Of a stretch of 64,000 nt of DNA, positions 31,865 through 43,869 are shown in pieces (position 1 is the first letter of the stretch; each line of letters starts with the position of its first letter). The DNA is taken from assembly GCA_963576725.1 (NCBI GenBank), contig OY755240.1, positions 62,478,003 through 62,542,002 on the forward strand, given 5' to 3'. A model generated the notes under the pieces. The model was not told the DNA's origin. It saw only the letters and a list, made by a program, of their open reading frames with translations, and did no database searches. The translations under genes were made by a program, and so were the position numbers. The stretch comes from Azorinus chamasolen (lineage: Eukaryota > Mollusca > Bivalvia > Cardiida > Solecurtidae).

Positions 31865-33197
31865 CGAGGGGTGTTCCATAAATAATGTCATCTGTGCTTT
31901 ATTTCGCGGAAATCGTGCAATTCATGCACAAAACCACCTCGTGTCGATTGAGTGATCACTGGCACGTGACACGGGTAAATATCTCGTCCACACGTTCACT
32001 TGCCTCGGTACAGTGTACATCGTTTCATAGCCTATTCGTTAGACTATACACAAAATGACAGGAAAACGAGCTGAAAATGTTCTTGAAATTAAGGCCTATA
32101 TAAAAGGTAGGTCATTACTCGGCATAAAGGCTGTAGATACTCACCGCGAGGTGTGTGACATTTATGGGGAGGGCCAAATGTCCCACAGGACTGTTTGTAG
32201 GTGGGTAGCTAAATTTAGTGCTGGGCAGCAGCAACTGAAAGATGCTGCTCGCCCAGGTCGTCCTGCAACAACTACGACCAAAGGTAACATAGAAAAAATC
32301 CGAAATATCCTCAAAACTGATGCTCGATTCACCGTAAGACAATTGGCTCGAATGACAAACTTGTCGTTAGCAAGAGTTCATGCAAACACCTAAAAGTTAG
32401 AAAGATAAATGCAAGATGGATACCCCATTTGTTAACGGATGAGCAAAAGAAGACGCGTGTAACAATGGCAAATTTGTTTTCTCAAAATGCACCCAAAATA
32501 TAGTAAAAAGGCTTTTGATAATATAGTCACTGGTGATGAGACCTGCGTGTATTATTTTGAACCAAAGCGGAAGGTTTCCAACCGAATATGGGCCACTAAA
32601 AATGCCAGACGCCCAAGTATTGCCAAACGAATACGAACGGTAAAGACGGTTTTGTATGCTATTTGTTTCACTACTAAGGGTCCAGCTATTCAAATCCCGG
32701 TGCCAAAAGGCAGAACGGTCACAGGCAAGTTCTATAAAAACGTTGTTCTGAGAAAATTGAAGAACTACTACAAAAGTAGCCGCCCCAAAACAGGACTTAA
32801 GTATGTCCGACTTTTGCATGATAATGCACCCGCTCACAAGGCACGTATTGTGACTGACTTTTTTGAGTCAGAGAAGGTTACCGTCCTTCCGCACCCTCCG
32901 TATTCGCCAGACTTGGCCCCCCTGCGACTATTTTCTCTTTCCAAAACTAATTAAACATCATTTATCTGGAAGGAGATACAATTCGAGAAATGCCCTTGGA
33001 TCTGCTGTTTATCAGTGTCTGATGGGTGTCCCCATTGAAGAGTATGAAAAATGCTTCCAAAAATGGATTGACCGGCTAAAATGGTGTATTCTGGCTGGCG
33101 GAGAGTATTTTGAAGGGCAGAGCAAATTAAAATGAACAAAAGCACTTCCGCTATATGAGCACCGATGCAAGTGACATTATTTTTGGAACACCCCTCG
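31865..33197 (+). mobile_element. Mariner transposon, full length but inactive
   Basis: Inverted ends CGAGGGGTGTTCCATAAATA (31865) and TTTTTGGAACACCCCTCG (ending 33197), each flanked by TA (31863-31864 and 33198-33199). 1333 bp, typical for mariner. The transposase is on the plus strand and frameshifted. Confidence 0.92.
32055..33135 (+). pseudogene. Mariner transposase with three frameshifts
   Basis: About 350 codons expected. N-terminal HTH part (32055-32393): RSLLGIKAVDTHREVCDIYG, MSHRTVCRWVAKFSAG, ARPGRPATTTT. A frame shift near 32388 and back near 32485. Catalytic region: TGDETCVYYFEPKRK (first Asp), LLHDNAPAHKARIV (second Asp). A sixth C in a C-run near 32926 shifts the frame before CDYFLFPKLIKHHLSG, so the third Asp (SPDLAP) and the tail are in different frames. 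Ends near EYFEGQSKLK. DD34D spacing is consistent with mariner. Confidence 0.9.
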
Positions 33198-33476
33198 TAT
33201 TAATTACTTTTACAAACATTTTAGACCCGGATTGTCTCAAATCAAGCTAATGACCTGACATTACAGTGTAATTCACAGCTGCTCAATTTGTTTTCTACTG
33301 CTTTCGTCAGAATCTGATAGTAAGTTTACGAATGCTTATCAGGGTATACACTGAATGGAAATCTTAACAGCTAAAGAATATTCTACTACAGTGTGTTGAT
33401 TGTAAATCCTGATCAAAGGCAGCATTTCAAACACAAAGGCTGATACAGTCTACTCTAACATTATCTAGTATCTGAT

Positions 33477-33602
33477 GAGTTTTGTGCGTCTCTTTGTTTT
33501 TTTGATAGCCGTGTACATTTGCTTTGTGTTCTTGTGTTGCTGTTCGAGCGGCTGTTTGTTCTGTATGTGGTGTTTGCTGCATGGCTTATGTTTGTACCTT
33601 TG
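33477..33602 (+). repeat. PLE A tail, solo
   Basis: TTTGTGCGTCTCTTTG to GGCTTATGTTTGTACCTTTG, with the GTTCGAGCGGCTGTTTGTTC core. Lies in the IFI44-like intron. Confidence 0.8.
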
Positions 33603-34499
33603 TGAATATGATCTACGTCTCAACTGGTATTTCCCAGCAGCTGAAATAGACGTCAGACGGGCAATTAGAAAATGACACGACAGTACATAGTGACACTCCC
33701 TTGCATATCCTGCAAGAGTATTGCAAACATTATAGATTTTCACCACAGACCATATGTCAAGTTTTGCAGTTTATCAGAGTCTTCAGTGCCTGATTTGTGA
33801 AATCTTCATAAATAATTTGCCCATTCACTTGCAAAAGAACTTATCCGTTATTTTACACTATCTCCTGTCTATTATATAGCAGTGTTTTCTTTTATCTTAT
33901 ACATAAATACTTTGAATTTACAGTGAACCTCCGATTCGAAACAATTTCAAAATGATGACCCCGAATCAATCGCTTTTCTTAGAAAATTGCATGATCGAAT
34001 ACGATTTATTTCCACTACTTTCCAATGGAAACTTCCGAAATAGCCAAACCTATTTGATACATACAATTATAGAAACACTAAATATACTGTAAAGCAAGCT
34101 GACAACGAATGCAATACACTGTTGATTCCCTTTTACAGAACTAGTAGAATAACTGACACCATTACAATTGTTTAAATTTAAGTACATATATATTCACTTG
34201 AACTGGAGAATCTTGTCCACAGAAAAGCGAACCACACAGACACACGTTGCATATAAGTTCTAATGCCTCAAATGTTATTTATATATTTTTATGCACATGT
34301 ATTTGATTCGCATGATAGAATATGTGAAACATAGATGGTTTCCCTAACAATATGGTTATCTCCTACTTCAGACATTATTTACGTTTCCTTGTCTTCCAGT
34401 GGTTTTCTAAATATTACAGCACTATTGTGCAACAGTTGATAGCAATTGGAATGCCACTATTTAACAACGTACTGTTTTGTGCTGTTCTTACTTCTTCAG

Positions 34500-34628
34500 C
34501 TGAATAAGTTCTTCTGGGGTAATATTCTCGTATCGGACACGATGGGTCTCCATCCTGGAAATGCATCCGGACTTAACATCGCAGACATTATGTACCTGTT
34601 AAAGGGAAATATACCAACATGTTACAGG
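34500..34628 (+). CDS. IFI44-like gene, exon c (switch motif)
   Basis: 129 nt, 43 codons, phase 0 at both ends, between TACTTCTTCAG and GTAAGT. Reads LNKFFWGNILVSDTMGLHPG then NIADIMYLLKGNIPTCYR. This aligns with the IFI44 region that has a D-[ST]-x-G-L motif (the DxxG of GTPases) followed by DI-Y-L-G-I. It joins exon b and exon d without changing frame. Confidence 0.85.
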
Positions 34629-35386
34629 GTAAGTAATGTAAAACAATGCATCTCATCTCATTTCAGACTGTGTGAAAAAGTTATAGTATAATACGGATAG
34701 CTGGATAAGGGTAAAATATATTGCCAGTTAACCCATTCCCTCATAGGCTAGTTTTAAACACATTCCCTCATTAATATTTATGAGACCTAACCTCTTTGAA
34801 GAATGAAAAGGGACGAATAAATGCCTATTTTCAGCAGAGATTAGATCAAAGAGATTTGGTCGAAAAAAGCCTTTGAGGGCATGTGTTGAAAAATAGATAC
34901 GCGGGAATTCAAGGTGTTCGAAATATCAGAAGCTTAAACGATATTGATGCCTCGTTTGCATGCCGTGGTTTATACAAAAATAGAGAAAGCATCTGACTCC
35001 GGAATACCATTTTGGACCTCTATGCGGCGGTTAAGATAAATACAGAAGCTTTAACGATATTGATACCTCGTTTGCATGCTAAGATAACTAAGATAATTAA
35101 GATAACTACAGATTACATTCGCGTGGTCATAACTCTTGGCCGGTTTTGATGAAAGTGAGGAGCCACTAGACTGGGAATATTCGGATGATATTCGGAGGAC
35201 AAGACTCAAAACGGAGAAACATTAAATATGCAACGCTTTTCTGCGTTTATAATGCGTTACTGTGGAAAGTGAGCAGTTTTATGCAAACGTGGTAGAATGC
35301 AAGATTACACATTATTTTGAGATTTTAATTATCTGAAAAAATTAATGGTTTCATTTAGTTACAGTTTGAGTTTCATTTAATTACAG

Positions 35387-35561
35387 TTTGATCCCGCAAA
35401 TCATATTACAGAGGATTCTCCAGGTTTTAATCGAAATCCAACAAACGCAGATAGAGTCCATTGTGTTATTCTCTGTGTTGGCGCATATTTAACCATGTGC
35501 GGTTGTTATATGCAGCTTCGTGATGAAATCATGACTGTGCAAGAGAAATTAGCCAGACTGA
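35387..35561 (+). CDS. IFI44-like gene, exon d
   Basis: Acceptor TTTAATTACAG. Begins FDPANHITEDSPGFN and continues ADRVHCVILCVGAYL, matching the F-N-P ... DR-HCV-FV segment that follows the switch region in IFI44. I end it at a GTTAGT donor (35562). If not spliced, the frame would stop at TAG 35564-35566. No further exon is found before the PLE block at 35815, so the C-terminal half is absent or lies beyond the mapped repeats. Confidence 0.78.
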
Positions 35562-35814
35562 GTTAGTATTATACAGTATTTTTATATTTATAATTGTTGC
35601 TTTGATTTGATGAAGTTGCATTTTGTGTGTATAGCTGCTGATGAAGTGAACTATTGCTACACATATGTACTATTTATATTATTTAGAAACAGACCTAGGT
35701 AGACATACATAAGATATAATATTGATAGAGTGTCACTCCTCCAGCTTAATTCCGTGTCGTAGAGAGAGATCAAAGAGAAATGAAGGCCGAAAAGTATACG
35801 GTACGCTAGATGGT

Positions 35815-36330
35815 TTCTACTCTATGAAAGCGACCTCTTAAATCCAGAAACAGAAGGAGAACGTCTGATATCTGTACTATTTCGTTTTTGTCGTACCCTT
35901 TATTACTTTTCTACAGTTTCTCTGTTTGCAGCTCAATCATTGACTACACTAGCAATAAGGGATACAGTTTCTTTACTTAAATTTGTTCGCTATACATGCA
36001 CTTTACCACTGTATTTGCCATCGAGATTGTTGTAAATTAGTCGAATAGGGGATACGTTTATTTACACTGTTTGTCTTTGAGTGTGGGGATGGAATAAGTG
36101 TGAGGTTTGGCGCCCATAAACCGGTTTAACCCCCAGTGGCTTTTGTCACTGACCGTTCCAAGGCGGTACTTCCATCTTCCCCCTATTGTATGTTTTTTTT
36201 GTCTTTGTGCGTCTCTTGATGTTTTTATAAGTGTATATATTTGATGTTTCCTTGTGTTGCTGTTCGGGCGGCTGTTTGTTCTGTATGTGATGTTTCCTGC
36301 ATGACTCATTTTGTTCGTCTACAGTGCTTT
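35815..36330 (+). pseudogene. PLE A 3' UTR and tail, including SECIS
   Basis: Starts just before the SECIS (AUGA at 35825, AAA apical, UGAU as 3' quartet near 35867-35870), then CTGTACTATTTCGTTTTTGTCG, AACCGGTTTAACCCCC and a tail ending GCATGACTCATTTT. No RT codons remain upstream. Confidence 0.85.
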
Positions 36331-36374
36331 CATACTGCTCTAAGGAATCTGTTCAATGATTCATGACTTTTTGA

Positions 36375-37018
36375 ATGTTGTTGACAAATTAACTGAACAC
36401 CAAAGATTCGTTTTGAAAATACCTTTTATTAATAAAGGTATTGATTTATTAAAGTATATTCAGAGACAAAAATGTAATTATCACTATTCCTAAAGACTTT
36501 AAAAACACAAAACCACCCATTATCTGCTACAAGTATAAGAAACCAGTTAGAAATACAATTTTCATCTATGATATAATTGTTGCCGACCTTAGTACTAATG
36601 ATAATACATGTATTCCTGATAATTGAGATTATGTCACCTCAATATTTTGCCATTCTCAGGTTGATAATGTGATAACTGGTAACTTTGAGATAATTTAAGA
36701 TAAACGTCTACGATTTCACCTGAACACAGGTCCCAAATATAGAACACCATCCTTGATGATTTTTAACTCTTGTCGCGGTCAAATTACTGATGCTTACAAA
36801 TTTTAGCATCAAATTGTGTCGAAGAGAAAATGTTAAGCTCATGCTTTTTCAAAATAGAAAGTGGTTTTGATATAATTGACCAACGCATTTCATTTCATAG
36901 CTTAAATGAACACCTTCATCCACCTTAACCTAGATTTTTCTTTCAACAGGGTTTAAAGGCATCGAATTATGTGATTATTATTTGACGATTACATTATATC
37001 GATGTCTTGAAGCAGAAA
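36375..37018 (+). pseudogene. PLE A middle region (linker to RT start)
   Basis: Decayed. Reads KLTEHQRFVLKIPFINKGID, a frameshift, YKYKKPVRNTIF, then the linker with TGA at 36624 (U-D-Y: the second Cys is lost), several TAA stops, a deletion, and ASNYVIII-like sequence with TGA at 36983. The copy is interrupted at about 37020 by an inverted R1. Confidence 0.85.
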
Positions 37019-37029
37019 ATTACTAATAC

Positions 37030-37232
37030 CAATATTTCAAAGATGGATGATCCTTCGGAAACAAAAGTAGAAATGCAAAATCTCGGTTTTGTTGAGTCTG
37101 GTCATGAGCAGTAATTTAAAGTGCAACACTACTCACGCCCCCTAGCACCGGCTTCAGCAGTATTCAATTTTCAAAACTAATAACATCAAAACTAATGATC
37201 TCGAAGGACCAGGAAATATAAAAACACTGAGA
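37030..37232 (-). repeat. R1, inverted, inserted in PLE A
   Basis: Reverse complement of R1: GATGATCCTTCGGAAACAAA, GAGTCTGGTCATGAGCAG, CCCCCTAGCACCGGCTTCAG, GATCTCGAAGGACCAGGAAA. The A sequence stops at AATACC and resumes at AACTACATTTCAGTTACTAC, so it inserted here with little loss. Confidence 0.85.
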
Positions 37233-37235
37233 ATG

Positions 37236-38330
37236 AAGCACGGGAAAAACTACATTTCAGTTACTACTGACGAAAAGACCGTCGTTTCTGACGTGTGTGG
37301 GGGTGCGCGCGCGTGCGTGGATAACATATTTGTATGTTATGGGAATGCTATATACCGTCAGGTAATTGCATTCCTATGGGTACGAATTGTGAACTGCTAT
37401 GAGAGCGATTTCATGTTGCGTTCGAATCCTCAATCACAAGAAGATGATATAAAAGACTTCAATGAAACTTGTCGATATTTGGATGATATGTTTAACTTAA
37501 ATAACCCTTTCTTTGATGCTCTGATTCCTACAATTTATCCTAAAGAACTCAACTTGAATAAAACTAACCCGTCCAACAATTATGCAGCGTTTCTTGATCT
37601 AGACCTTAAAATTGATTATGGAATGATTTCTTCTAAAATATATGACAAAAGAGATGATTTTGATTTTAATATTGTAAATTGTCCTCATCTTTACGGGGAT
37701 GTTCCCCGTGCTCCATCTTACGGAGTTTATATATCTCAACTTATTCGTTTTAATAGAGCTTGTTCATCTATTGACGATTTTTACAGTCGAAATCTCATTT
37801 TAACTGAAAAACTGCTTAAGCAAGAATATAGATACCATAAACCAAGACAAACTTTCTATAAATTTTACTATTGAAATCTCTCGCTTATTGGCAAGAACCA
37901 ATGTAATCTCAATGCGCTTCTGCGACACGGTATTTCACATCCTTAATTTTATGGTGATATGATTTTAAAAAATCGTACAATTATTGGACATACCCATTTT
38001 CTCACTTTGTTCATCAAATATGTTAAAAGATTCATTAAAAAGGGATATGATTCTGTAGACTACAACATACTGTATGTTTAGTTGTCAAGCCTTGTACAGT
38101 TGGTAATCACGCTGGCCTCTTTGCATGTACGCCGACAAGAAATGTTTAGTACTCTATGAAGGCGACCTCTTAAATCCAGAAACTGAATGAGAACGTCGGA
38201 TATCTGTACTATTTCGTTTTTGTCGTACCCTTTATTACTTTTCTACAGTTACTCTGTTTGTAGCACAATCAATGAGTACACTAGCGATAGGTGGATATAG
38301 TTTGTTCACTGAAATGTTTTCTTATTGTAT
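37236..38330 (+). pseudogene. PLE A RT, internally deleted
   Basis: KNYISVTTDEK, then a deletion filled by a GTGCGCGCGCGTGCGTG stretch, then DNIFVCYGNAIYRQV. The RT motif with the first catalytic Asp is gone and the GIPMGTNCAP block is deleted. YLDDMFNLNNPFFDAL remains. The C-terminal domain has TGA and TAA stops at about 37872 and 37947. A damaged SECIS follows at about 38155. Confidence 0.87.
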
Positions 38331-38452
38331 GTTTGTTTTGTCATTGTGCGTCTCTTGATGTTTTTAAAGTTATGTACATTTGCTGTTTCCTTGTGTTGCT
38401 GTTCGTTTGTTCTGTATGTGGTGTTTCCTGCATGACTCATTTTTGTACTTTA
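38331..38452 (+). repeat. PLE A tail, internally shortened
   Basis: TTGTATGTTTGTTTTGTCAT to CATTTTTGTACTTTAA, directly abutting an inverted B tail at 38456. Confidence 0.8.
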
Positions 38453-38455
38453 AGT

Positions 38456-39145
38456 AGTAAAGTCAAGCAGGGAAAGCCACATACAAGACGCAACCACTAC
38501 CAAAACACCGATAGATAGCATGACGCACAAACACCCTCACACAACTACACACCCAAACGCACTCACACATACGAGATGAACACAGACAACACCAACAAAC
38601 ACACAATGACTAGAGAGATACATTCCACACTTGAACAAAATCACAAGCACAAAGACGCAAGACAAACAAAAGGAATGGTGACAAAGAGAGCACCGCCTTG
38701 GCACGGTCAGTAGCGAAAACACCATTGGTTTTTTTTACCGATTTACGGACGTCCTAACCTCACACTTCTCTCAAAGTCACCTAAGCTTTACAAATAGTGT
38801 AAATAAAGGTACCCCGCCGGACTTACCCACAACATAGAAAACGGTAAACACATGACAATATGAAAAAACATAGCATGATAACTGTGACAATCCGTCAAAT
38901 ATGTACTCAATGACTTTGCTGAAGTCAGAGCACCTGCAGGGAAGCCGTTAAGGGCACGACAGAGAAAAAGTAATACATGAGTCTGGTAAGCTCATCCCGA
39001 ATCTGAGTTTAAGAGTATACCATCATAGAATACTACCCTCGGCCTGCCATCGCGCAAGCAAAGAGGGAAGCGTAGCTACCGACTGTAAAAGGGCCGATAA
39101 CAAAACATACAGTGCGTTGCAATATAATGAGATCATAACCTTCTT
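38456..39145 (-). pseudogene. PLE B tail, 3' UTR and end of RT, inverted
   Basis: Minus strand: end of the C-terminal domain (about 39145-39060), stop, stem-loop at about 39027-38982, then 3' UTR and tail to 38456. Diverged (TTTTTTTTACCGATTTACGG at the B-box-like place). Confidence 0.82.
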
Positions 39146-39214
39146 AAAACGTTTATTTTAAAGTCATTTCATTTTGACATCGTTATTCATGTTGTGAAGT
39201 TTATTGTCCGGAGG

Positions 39215-39510
39215 GGGAATTTATTAACATTTTGACTTTGGTGAAAGTGGGATAAGGACGAGGTTGGGTACCAGTAAACCAGGTTCAAGTCCCAAAGTAG
39301 CTGATTTGGTTACTGGCCGTTCCAGAGCGGTACTGCTGCTTTCAGCATATGATCAACATTGTTGTTAAATATGCCTAATTGTTTAATGTTTTTCGTCTTG
39401 ATATGCGTCCTGTTATGTTTTGTCTTGTGGATATACTGTTTCTTGTTTGATGGTGTTTGTTGCGGTGTCATTTCGTGTGTGGCTCTCCCTGTTTGACTAT
39501 TTTCCCATAT
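39215..39510 (+). repeat. PLE C tail, solo
   Basis: GGGGGAATTTATTAACATTT, ACGAGGTTGGGTACCAGTAA, AGGTTCAAGTCCC (a good pol III B-box match), CGTTCCAGAGCGGTACT, GATATGCGTCCTGTTATG, ending CCCTGTTTGACTATTTTCCC. Confidence 0.82.
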
Positions 39511-39850
39511 TTAATGCGTTTTATAAACAAATCATGGAAATAGATATGACCCCGAATTTTCCTAAGTTTGTAGATAACATACCCCATAAAAGTCTGGTTG
39601 AGAAATTCCTTGTTGCGGTAACGTCCGTAGATTGCAATAATATTTACCAATGAGTGGTAAATTTCGATAATAAAATTTAGAAAACGTTTTCCGAAGTTTT
39701 TGATATCTGTAACCTTGCTTTAGAAGTTTATCAGTTATAACTAAATTACACACTGGTAAAATCTTCTAGCAAAGACCAGGCTCGGGCAAACCGAATAAGT
39801 TGAGAAATATAAACCCCATAAGATGTAGAATGGGGCACATCTCCATCTAG
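39511..39850 (-). pseudogene. PLE B RT C-terminal fragment, inverted
   Basis: Minus strand, three frames: VITDKLLKQGYRYQKLRKTF, FSKFYYRNLPLIGKYYCN, then YKLRKIRGHIYFHDLFIKRI. Upstream end reads DGDVPHSTSYGVYISQLIRF. It is in opposite orientation to the following B 3' UTR. Confidence 0.83.
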
Positions 39851-39851
39851 A

Positions 39852-40432
39852 AAAATATGCTCTTAAATTCGGATACGGGATGAGCTTACCAGACTCATGG
39901 ATTACTTTTTCCCTATCGTGCCCTTAACGGCTTAACTGCAGATGCTCTGACTTCAGCAAAGTCGTTGAGTATATATTTGACGGATTGTCACAGTTATTAT
40001 GCTATGTTTTACATGTTGTCCTGTGTTCACCGTCGTCTATGTTGTGGGTAATCCGGCGGGGATACCTTTATTTACACTATTTGTAAAGTTAGGGTAACTG
40101 TGTGAGGTTAATGTGAGGTTAGGACGTCCGTAAACCGGTTTAAACCCCCAGTGGTGTTTTTGCTACTGACCGTGCCAAGGCGGTACTCTCTTTGTCACCC
40201 TTCCTTTTGTTTTCCTTGCGTCTTTATGCTTGTGATTTTGTTCATGTGTGTAGTGTTTGTCTCTGGTTCTTGTGTGTCTGTTGGTGTTTTATGTGTTCAT
40301 CTTGTGTGTATGTGTGCGTTTGTGTGTTTGGTTGTGTGTGTATGTGTGTCATGCTGTCCCTGGGATGTTTTGTTGGTGGTTGCGTCTTGTATGTGGCTTT
40401 GCCTGCTTGACTTTACTTCTTTTCCATTGACC
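39852..40432 (+). repeat. PLE B 3' UTR and tail
   Basis: Begins within the SECIS apical part (CTCTTAAATTCGGATACGGG, GAGCTTACCAGACTC) so the AUGA side is missing. Then TTTGACGGATTGTCACAGTT, AACCGGTTTAAACCCCC and the GT-rich end to TTGACTTTACTTCTTTTCC. Confidence 0.85.
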
Positions 40433-40858
40433 ATGAATGTATGCAGCCTTTTTCGAGCTGACAACAGACCTTTATGCTTCTGTCTCCAATCACGCGGAAG
40501 TATTTCTGACCGCACTATGGCCGCTGTATTAGTCATTCTTAGACCAATAAAATCCAAAAAGTATCTTGATAACTTCTTTTCGATTATTTAACAGTGTAAG
40601 TCAGTACCGCCCACATGTAACATCAGATCCCGGACCTGTAATAGAGTTACCAATTTCTGCCGTGTCCTTTTTAGTGTTAGTCCACTGTATCCAACCACCC
40701 ATATTGAAGGAGGGTCTGCAATAGCTTTGACAACAGTGAAATGCATGTTGTATTTGAGTGATATATCATGTGTTAATTCTATGTTTTAAATTTGGTTTCT
40801 TATTTTGGTACTCTACTTTCTATCTACTCCGATCCTATTATAATAAGTCGCCTCGTAC
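40433..40858. other. No gene recognised
   Basis: About 425 bp without a supported frame. The open frame into it from the tail is an artefact. Confidence 0.5.
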
Positions 40859-40859
40859 T

Positions 40860-41072
40860 TCATTCTCAGTGTTGTTATATTTTCTGGTCCTTCGGGATCA
40901 TTAGTTTTCATGTTATTAGTTTTGAACATTGAATACTGCTTAAGCCGGTGCTAGGTGGCATGAGTAGTGTTGCACTTTTTATAACTAATGAACGGACTCA
41001 ATAAAACCGAGTCTGCAATTTTCTCGTTTTGCATTTCTACTTTTGCTTTCGAAGGATCACCCATTTTCAGAA
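40860..41072 (+). repeat. R1 copy
   Basis: CTGGTCCTTCGGGATCATTA, GCTTAAGCCGGTGCTAGG, GACTCAATAAAACCGAGTC, TTCGAAGGATCACCCATTTT. It abuts the 3' end of the DIRS remnant. Confidence 0.87.
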
Positions 41073-41074
41073 TA

Positions 41075-43300
41075 TTTGCAAGTATAGTTTGTAAGCGTAA
41101 GATGCCCAGTGACCTACCCTCTTAATTTTATCGACAGACCAACCCCATGTTGAAACTAACAGGAAGCTATGGGAGGTAAAGTCCTTAAGTAGAAGATCAA
41201 ATTCACCCATAGCTTTTTAAGTACTGATGCGAACTGGTATCTCTTCAGGGGAAGGCCGCTTTCATGCTGAAATGCCGGGCCTGGGCCGTTGGTTCTAATC
41301 GCCAAATACTTTTAGGAGAGTGATGGGCATAACTATATGTTATCTTGTTTTCCTATTCTAACAGTTGTTCCTTTCCCAAGCTGGTGTGTTTTGGAAAAGC
41401 CAATGTTCATTTCTCAAACGTTTCCATTATCTACCAATGTTAGATCCCCAATATGCAGGATCTTCTGAGCATCGTGGTTTTTATTAGTGACAGCTGTAAT
41501 CTCCCGTACCCTAAAGAAACCAATATATGCAATTGCAAAAGCTGCAGAAAATAAAGTAGTCTCAAACTTATTAGCACACACTGACGAAAACGTGGTCAGT
41601 GTGCCATTTAAGAGTTCTAGGTTTATGGGTAATCATGATTTCTTCTGTTTAGTATTGCGTCTTAAACCAAGCAGTTCTTTACCCACCACAAAATGGTTCC
41701 TGGGATCCAGCATTCTCATAATTTTACACTCAAAACTGATTGTTGCTATATAGAGTTCAACAGTTTTGAGGCTGTATTGAAGAAGTGACAACAAAGCAAA
41801 AAATATAACAATATCCTGGACTTCGGGTGACCGGCCAATTGAGCCCCAAACCATGGCTTTGCCGAAAACCTGTGAAGCAAAATATCCCTGTTATATGCTT
41901 TGGCAGTATTAGGAGCTACCGAAGCGGCTACCAGTCGTTTAGCTTCAGCCTCTAGATATCATGAAAAGGAACGCCGACGGGTGTGGACGAGGGTCTACTT
42001 TCGCTTACGGAGCTGCGGCACGAAATCTCTGCCGCTGTCGACGAGAAATTGAATCATGATAACGTTGCTTGCAGATTGTACATGCTGTGCTTTAAAAACA
42101 GTATTGTCCCTCATGCACAGGAGAATAAATTGACGAACTAATTACATTAGCTTTTTATATTTGGAAGTGTGGCTGTTAAGGACAAGGACCAAAGCTAGGT
42201 TGCCTATAAATAAATTGATCTTTTTTATTCTGAAGGACCGTAGACTACAGGAACTTTGCAAATAATACTGGTATCATCTCCAAAAATGTCAAGTAGTACA
42301 TATCTGCATGGCCCTCGCAACTGTTGGGCCAAGACATAAAACTCCACTGCACGTTAAGGAAACACCCTGCGCCCAGGGCCACCGATCCTGCTGCGTCCGT
42401 GAATAGACGCAGTGAGGTGCTTGGGAACTAATTTCTCTGCCGAATGTATGTGACAACATTGAAATCTTGCAAGAAGTTTAGCCACAGAGAGAGGTCCTCT
42501 CTCACTTCGTTAGATATGCGCAGTATCTGGAAAGGTTTTATAAAAGGGGTCATGGCATCATACAACTAAGAAAGCCCTGCTACTTCAGAGTGCCTGTCCA
42601 AAGACGTTCAGTTTTCCAACGAGCCTTTGTAACTCTCTTAACGAAACTTTTCCTGCCCAGAACCCGTGGATTCTTCGATTTTGTGCACTGGTACCCGTGG
42701 ATTCTTCGATTTTGTGCACTGGTATCCTGACAGACATTTCATTTGTGTATATTTCGAAACCGAGTAAAACCATAGTTGTTGTTGGATTACAGACTTTTAG
42801 TCCGCAATAGCTACGCCCAGTTCTCCACAGATGGCCTCAAACACATCTATTAGCTTTTGAAATGTATGAGATTCTTTACTACCTGTCATGATTAAATCGT
42901 CCAAAAGATGGACCAAAGAGTGTGAACCTGCTCTCCGCGCTACAAACCACGGCAAAATTGATGGCAATGTCTCAGATAAGAGGGAATTCATCCACATAAT
43001 ATTTGCTGTCTACCTTTATCTCTAACAATTTCGACACTAATAGGAACAATTCTGTATGCCGACCCTTAGATCCCGCTTAGCAATCTCATCAGCTCGACCA
43101 AGGCTATAAAATCATGTTCGTAACCTTATCGAATGAATTGAGGACCGATGCCTCATTTATACTGGTGCCGTGTGGAAAAGACAAGTGTTTTATCACCCGC
43201 CAACTCCCGTCTGATTTAGGAACAACATCAAAAGGGGAAACCCGTAAATTGGGAAATGGTGGCTTATCAACAAGGACCAGCTATTCTGCCTAAACCTGCG
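41075..43300 (-). pseudogene. DIRS-type retrotransposon: RT and tyrosine recombinase remnants
   Basis: On the minus strand, in many frames: RT start PFPNLRVSPFDVVP-like then VIKHLSFPHGTSINEAS; HLLDDLIMTGSKE (the LDD motif) near 42900; ELQRLVGKLNVFGQAL near 42600; then a tyrosine recombinase with AATISFECKIMRMLDPRN-type core (41854-41633), FSKTHQLGKGTTVRI, ESGLPLKRYQF, HSFLLV and GHWASYAYKLYL (catalytic Tyr) near 41090. DIRS elements use this recombinase instead of an integrase. The usual HSFRIG motif has lost its Arg (HSFLLV). Many stops and shifts: dead. Confidence 0.82.
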
Positions 43301-43343
43301 TTTATTTGCGATTTTCTCTTGGACCTGTATACTGTATTTTAAA

Positions 43344-43419
43344 TGGAAAAGTAGTAAAGTCAAATAGGCAAAGGCACATACAAGACGCAACCACCACCAA
43401 AACACCGATAGACAGCATG

Positions 43420-43456
<37 letters not shown>

Positions 43457-43868
43457 TCCACACACCCTAACGCACACTCACACACGAGATGAACACAGAA
43501 AACACCAAACGACACACAAGAACCAGAGACAAACATTCCACACATGAACAAAAAAAACAAGCACAAAGACGCAAGGCAAACAAAAGGAAGGGTGACTAAG
43601 AGAGTACCGCATTGGAACGGTCAGTAGCAAAAACACCACTTGGGGTTTAAACCGGTTTACGGACGTCCTAACGTCACACTTCTCTCAAAGTCACCCTAGC
43701 TTTACAAAAAGTGTAAATAAAGGTATCCCCGCTGGACCTACCCACAACATAGACGACGGTGAACACAGAATAACATGTAAAACATAGCATAATAACTGTG
43801 ACAATCCGTCAAATATGTACTCAATGACTTTACTGAAGTCAGAACACCTGCAGGTAAGCCGTAAAACC
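43344..43868 (-). repeat. PLE B tail and 3' UTR, inverted, solo
   Basis: Reverse complement of a B tail with a (CA)n run at about 43422-43453, then AACCGGTTTACGGACGTCC and 3' UTR sequence back to TGCAGGTAAGCCG. The tail GT-run length differs among copies, as for microsatellites. Confidence 0.85.
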
Positions 43869-43869
43869 C

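Larger units (their letters stand above)
31111..34499 (+). other. IFI44-like intron with mariner and PLE scrap
   Basis: Intron of 3.4 kb from GTACGG to CTTCTTCAG. It holds a mariner element (31865-33197) and an A tail (33477-33602); the rest is AT-rich with no gene. Confidence 0.7.

Noticed and set aside
43422..43453. CRISPR-like or regulatory meaning for the CA/TG runs and the regular repeats.
   Set aside because: These are microsatellites in PLE tails with variable length, and the genome is eukaryotic. No spacer-repeat pattern exists.
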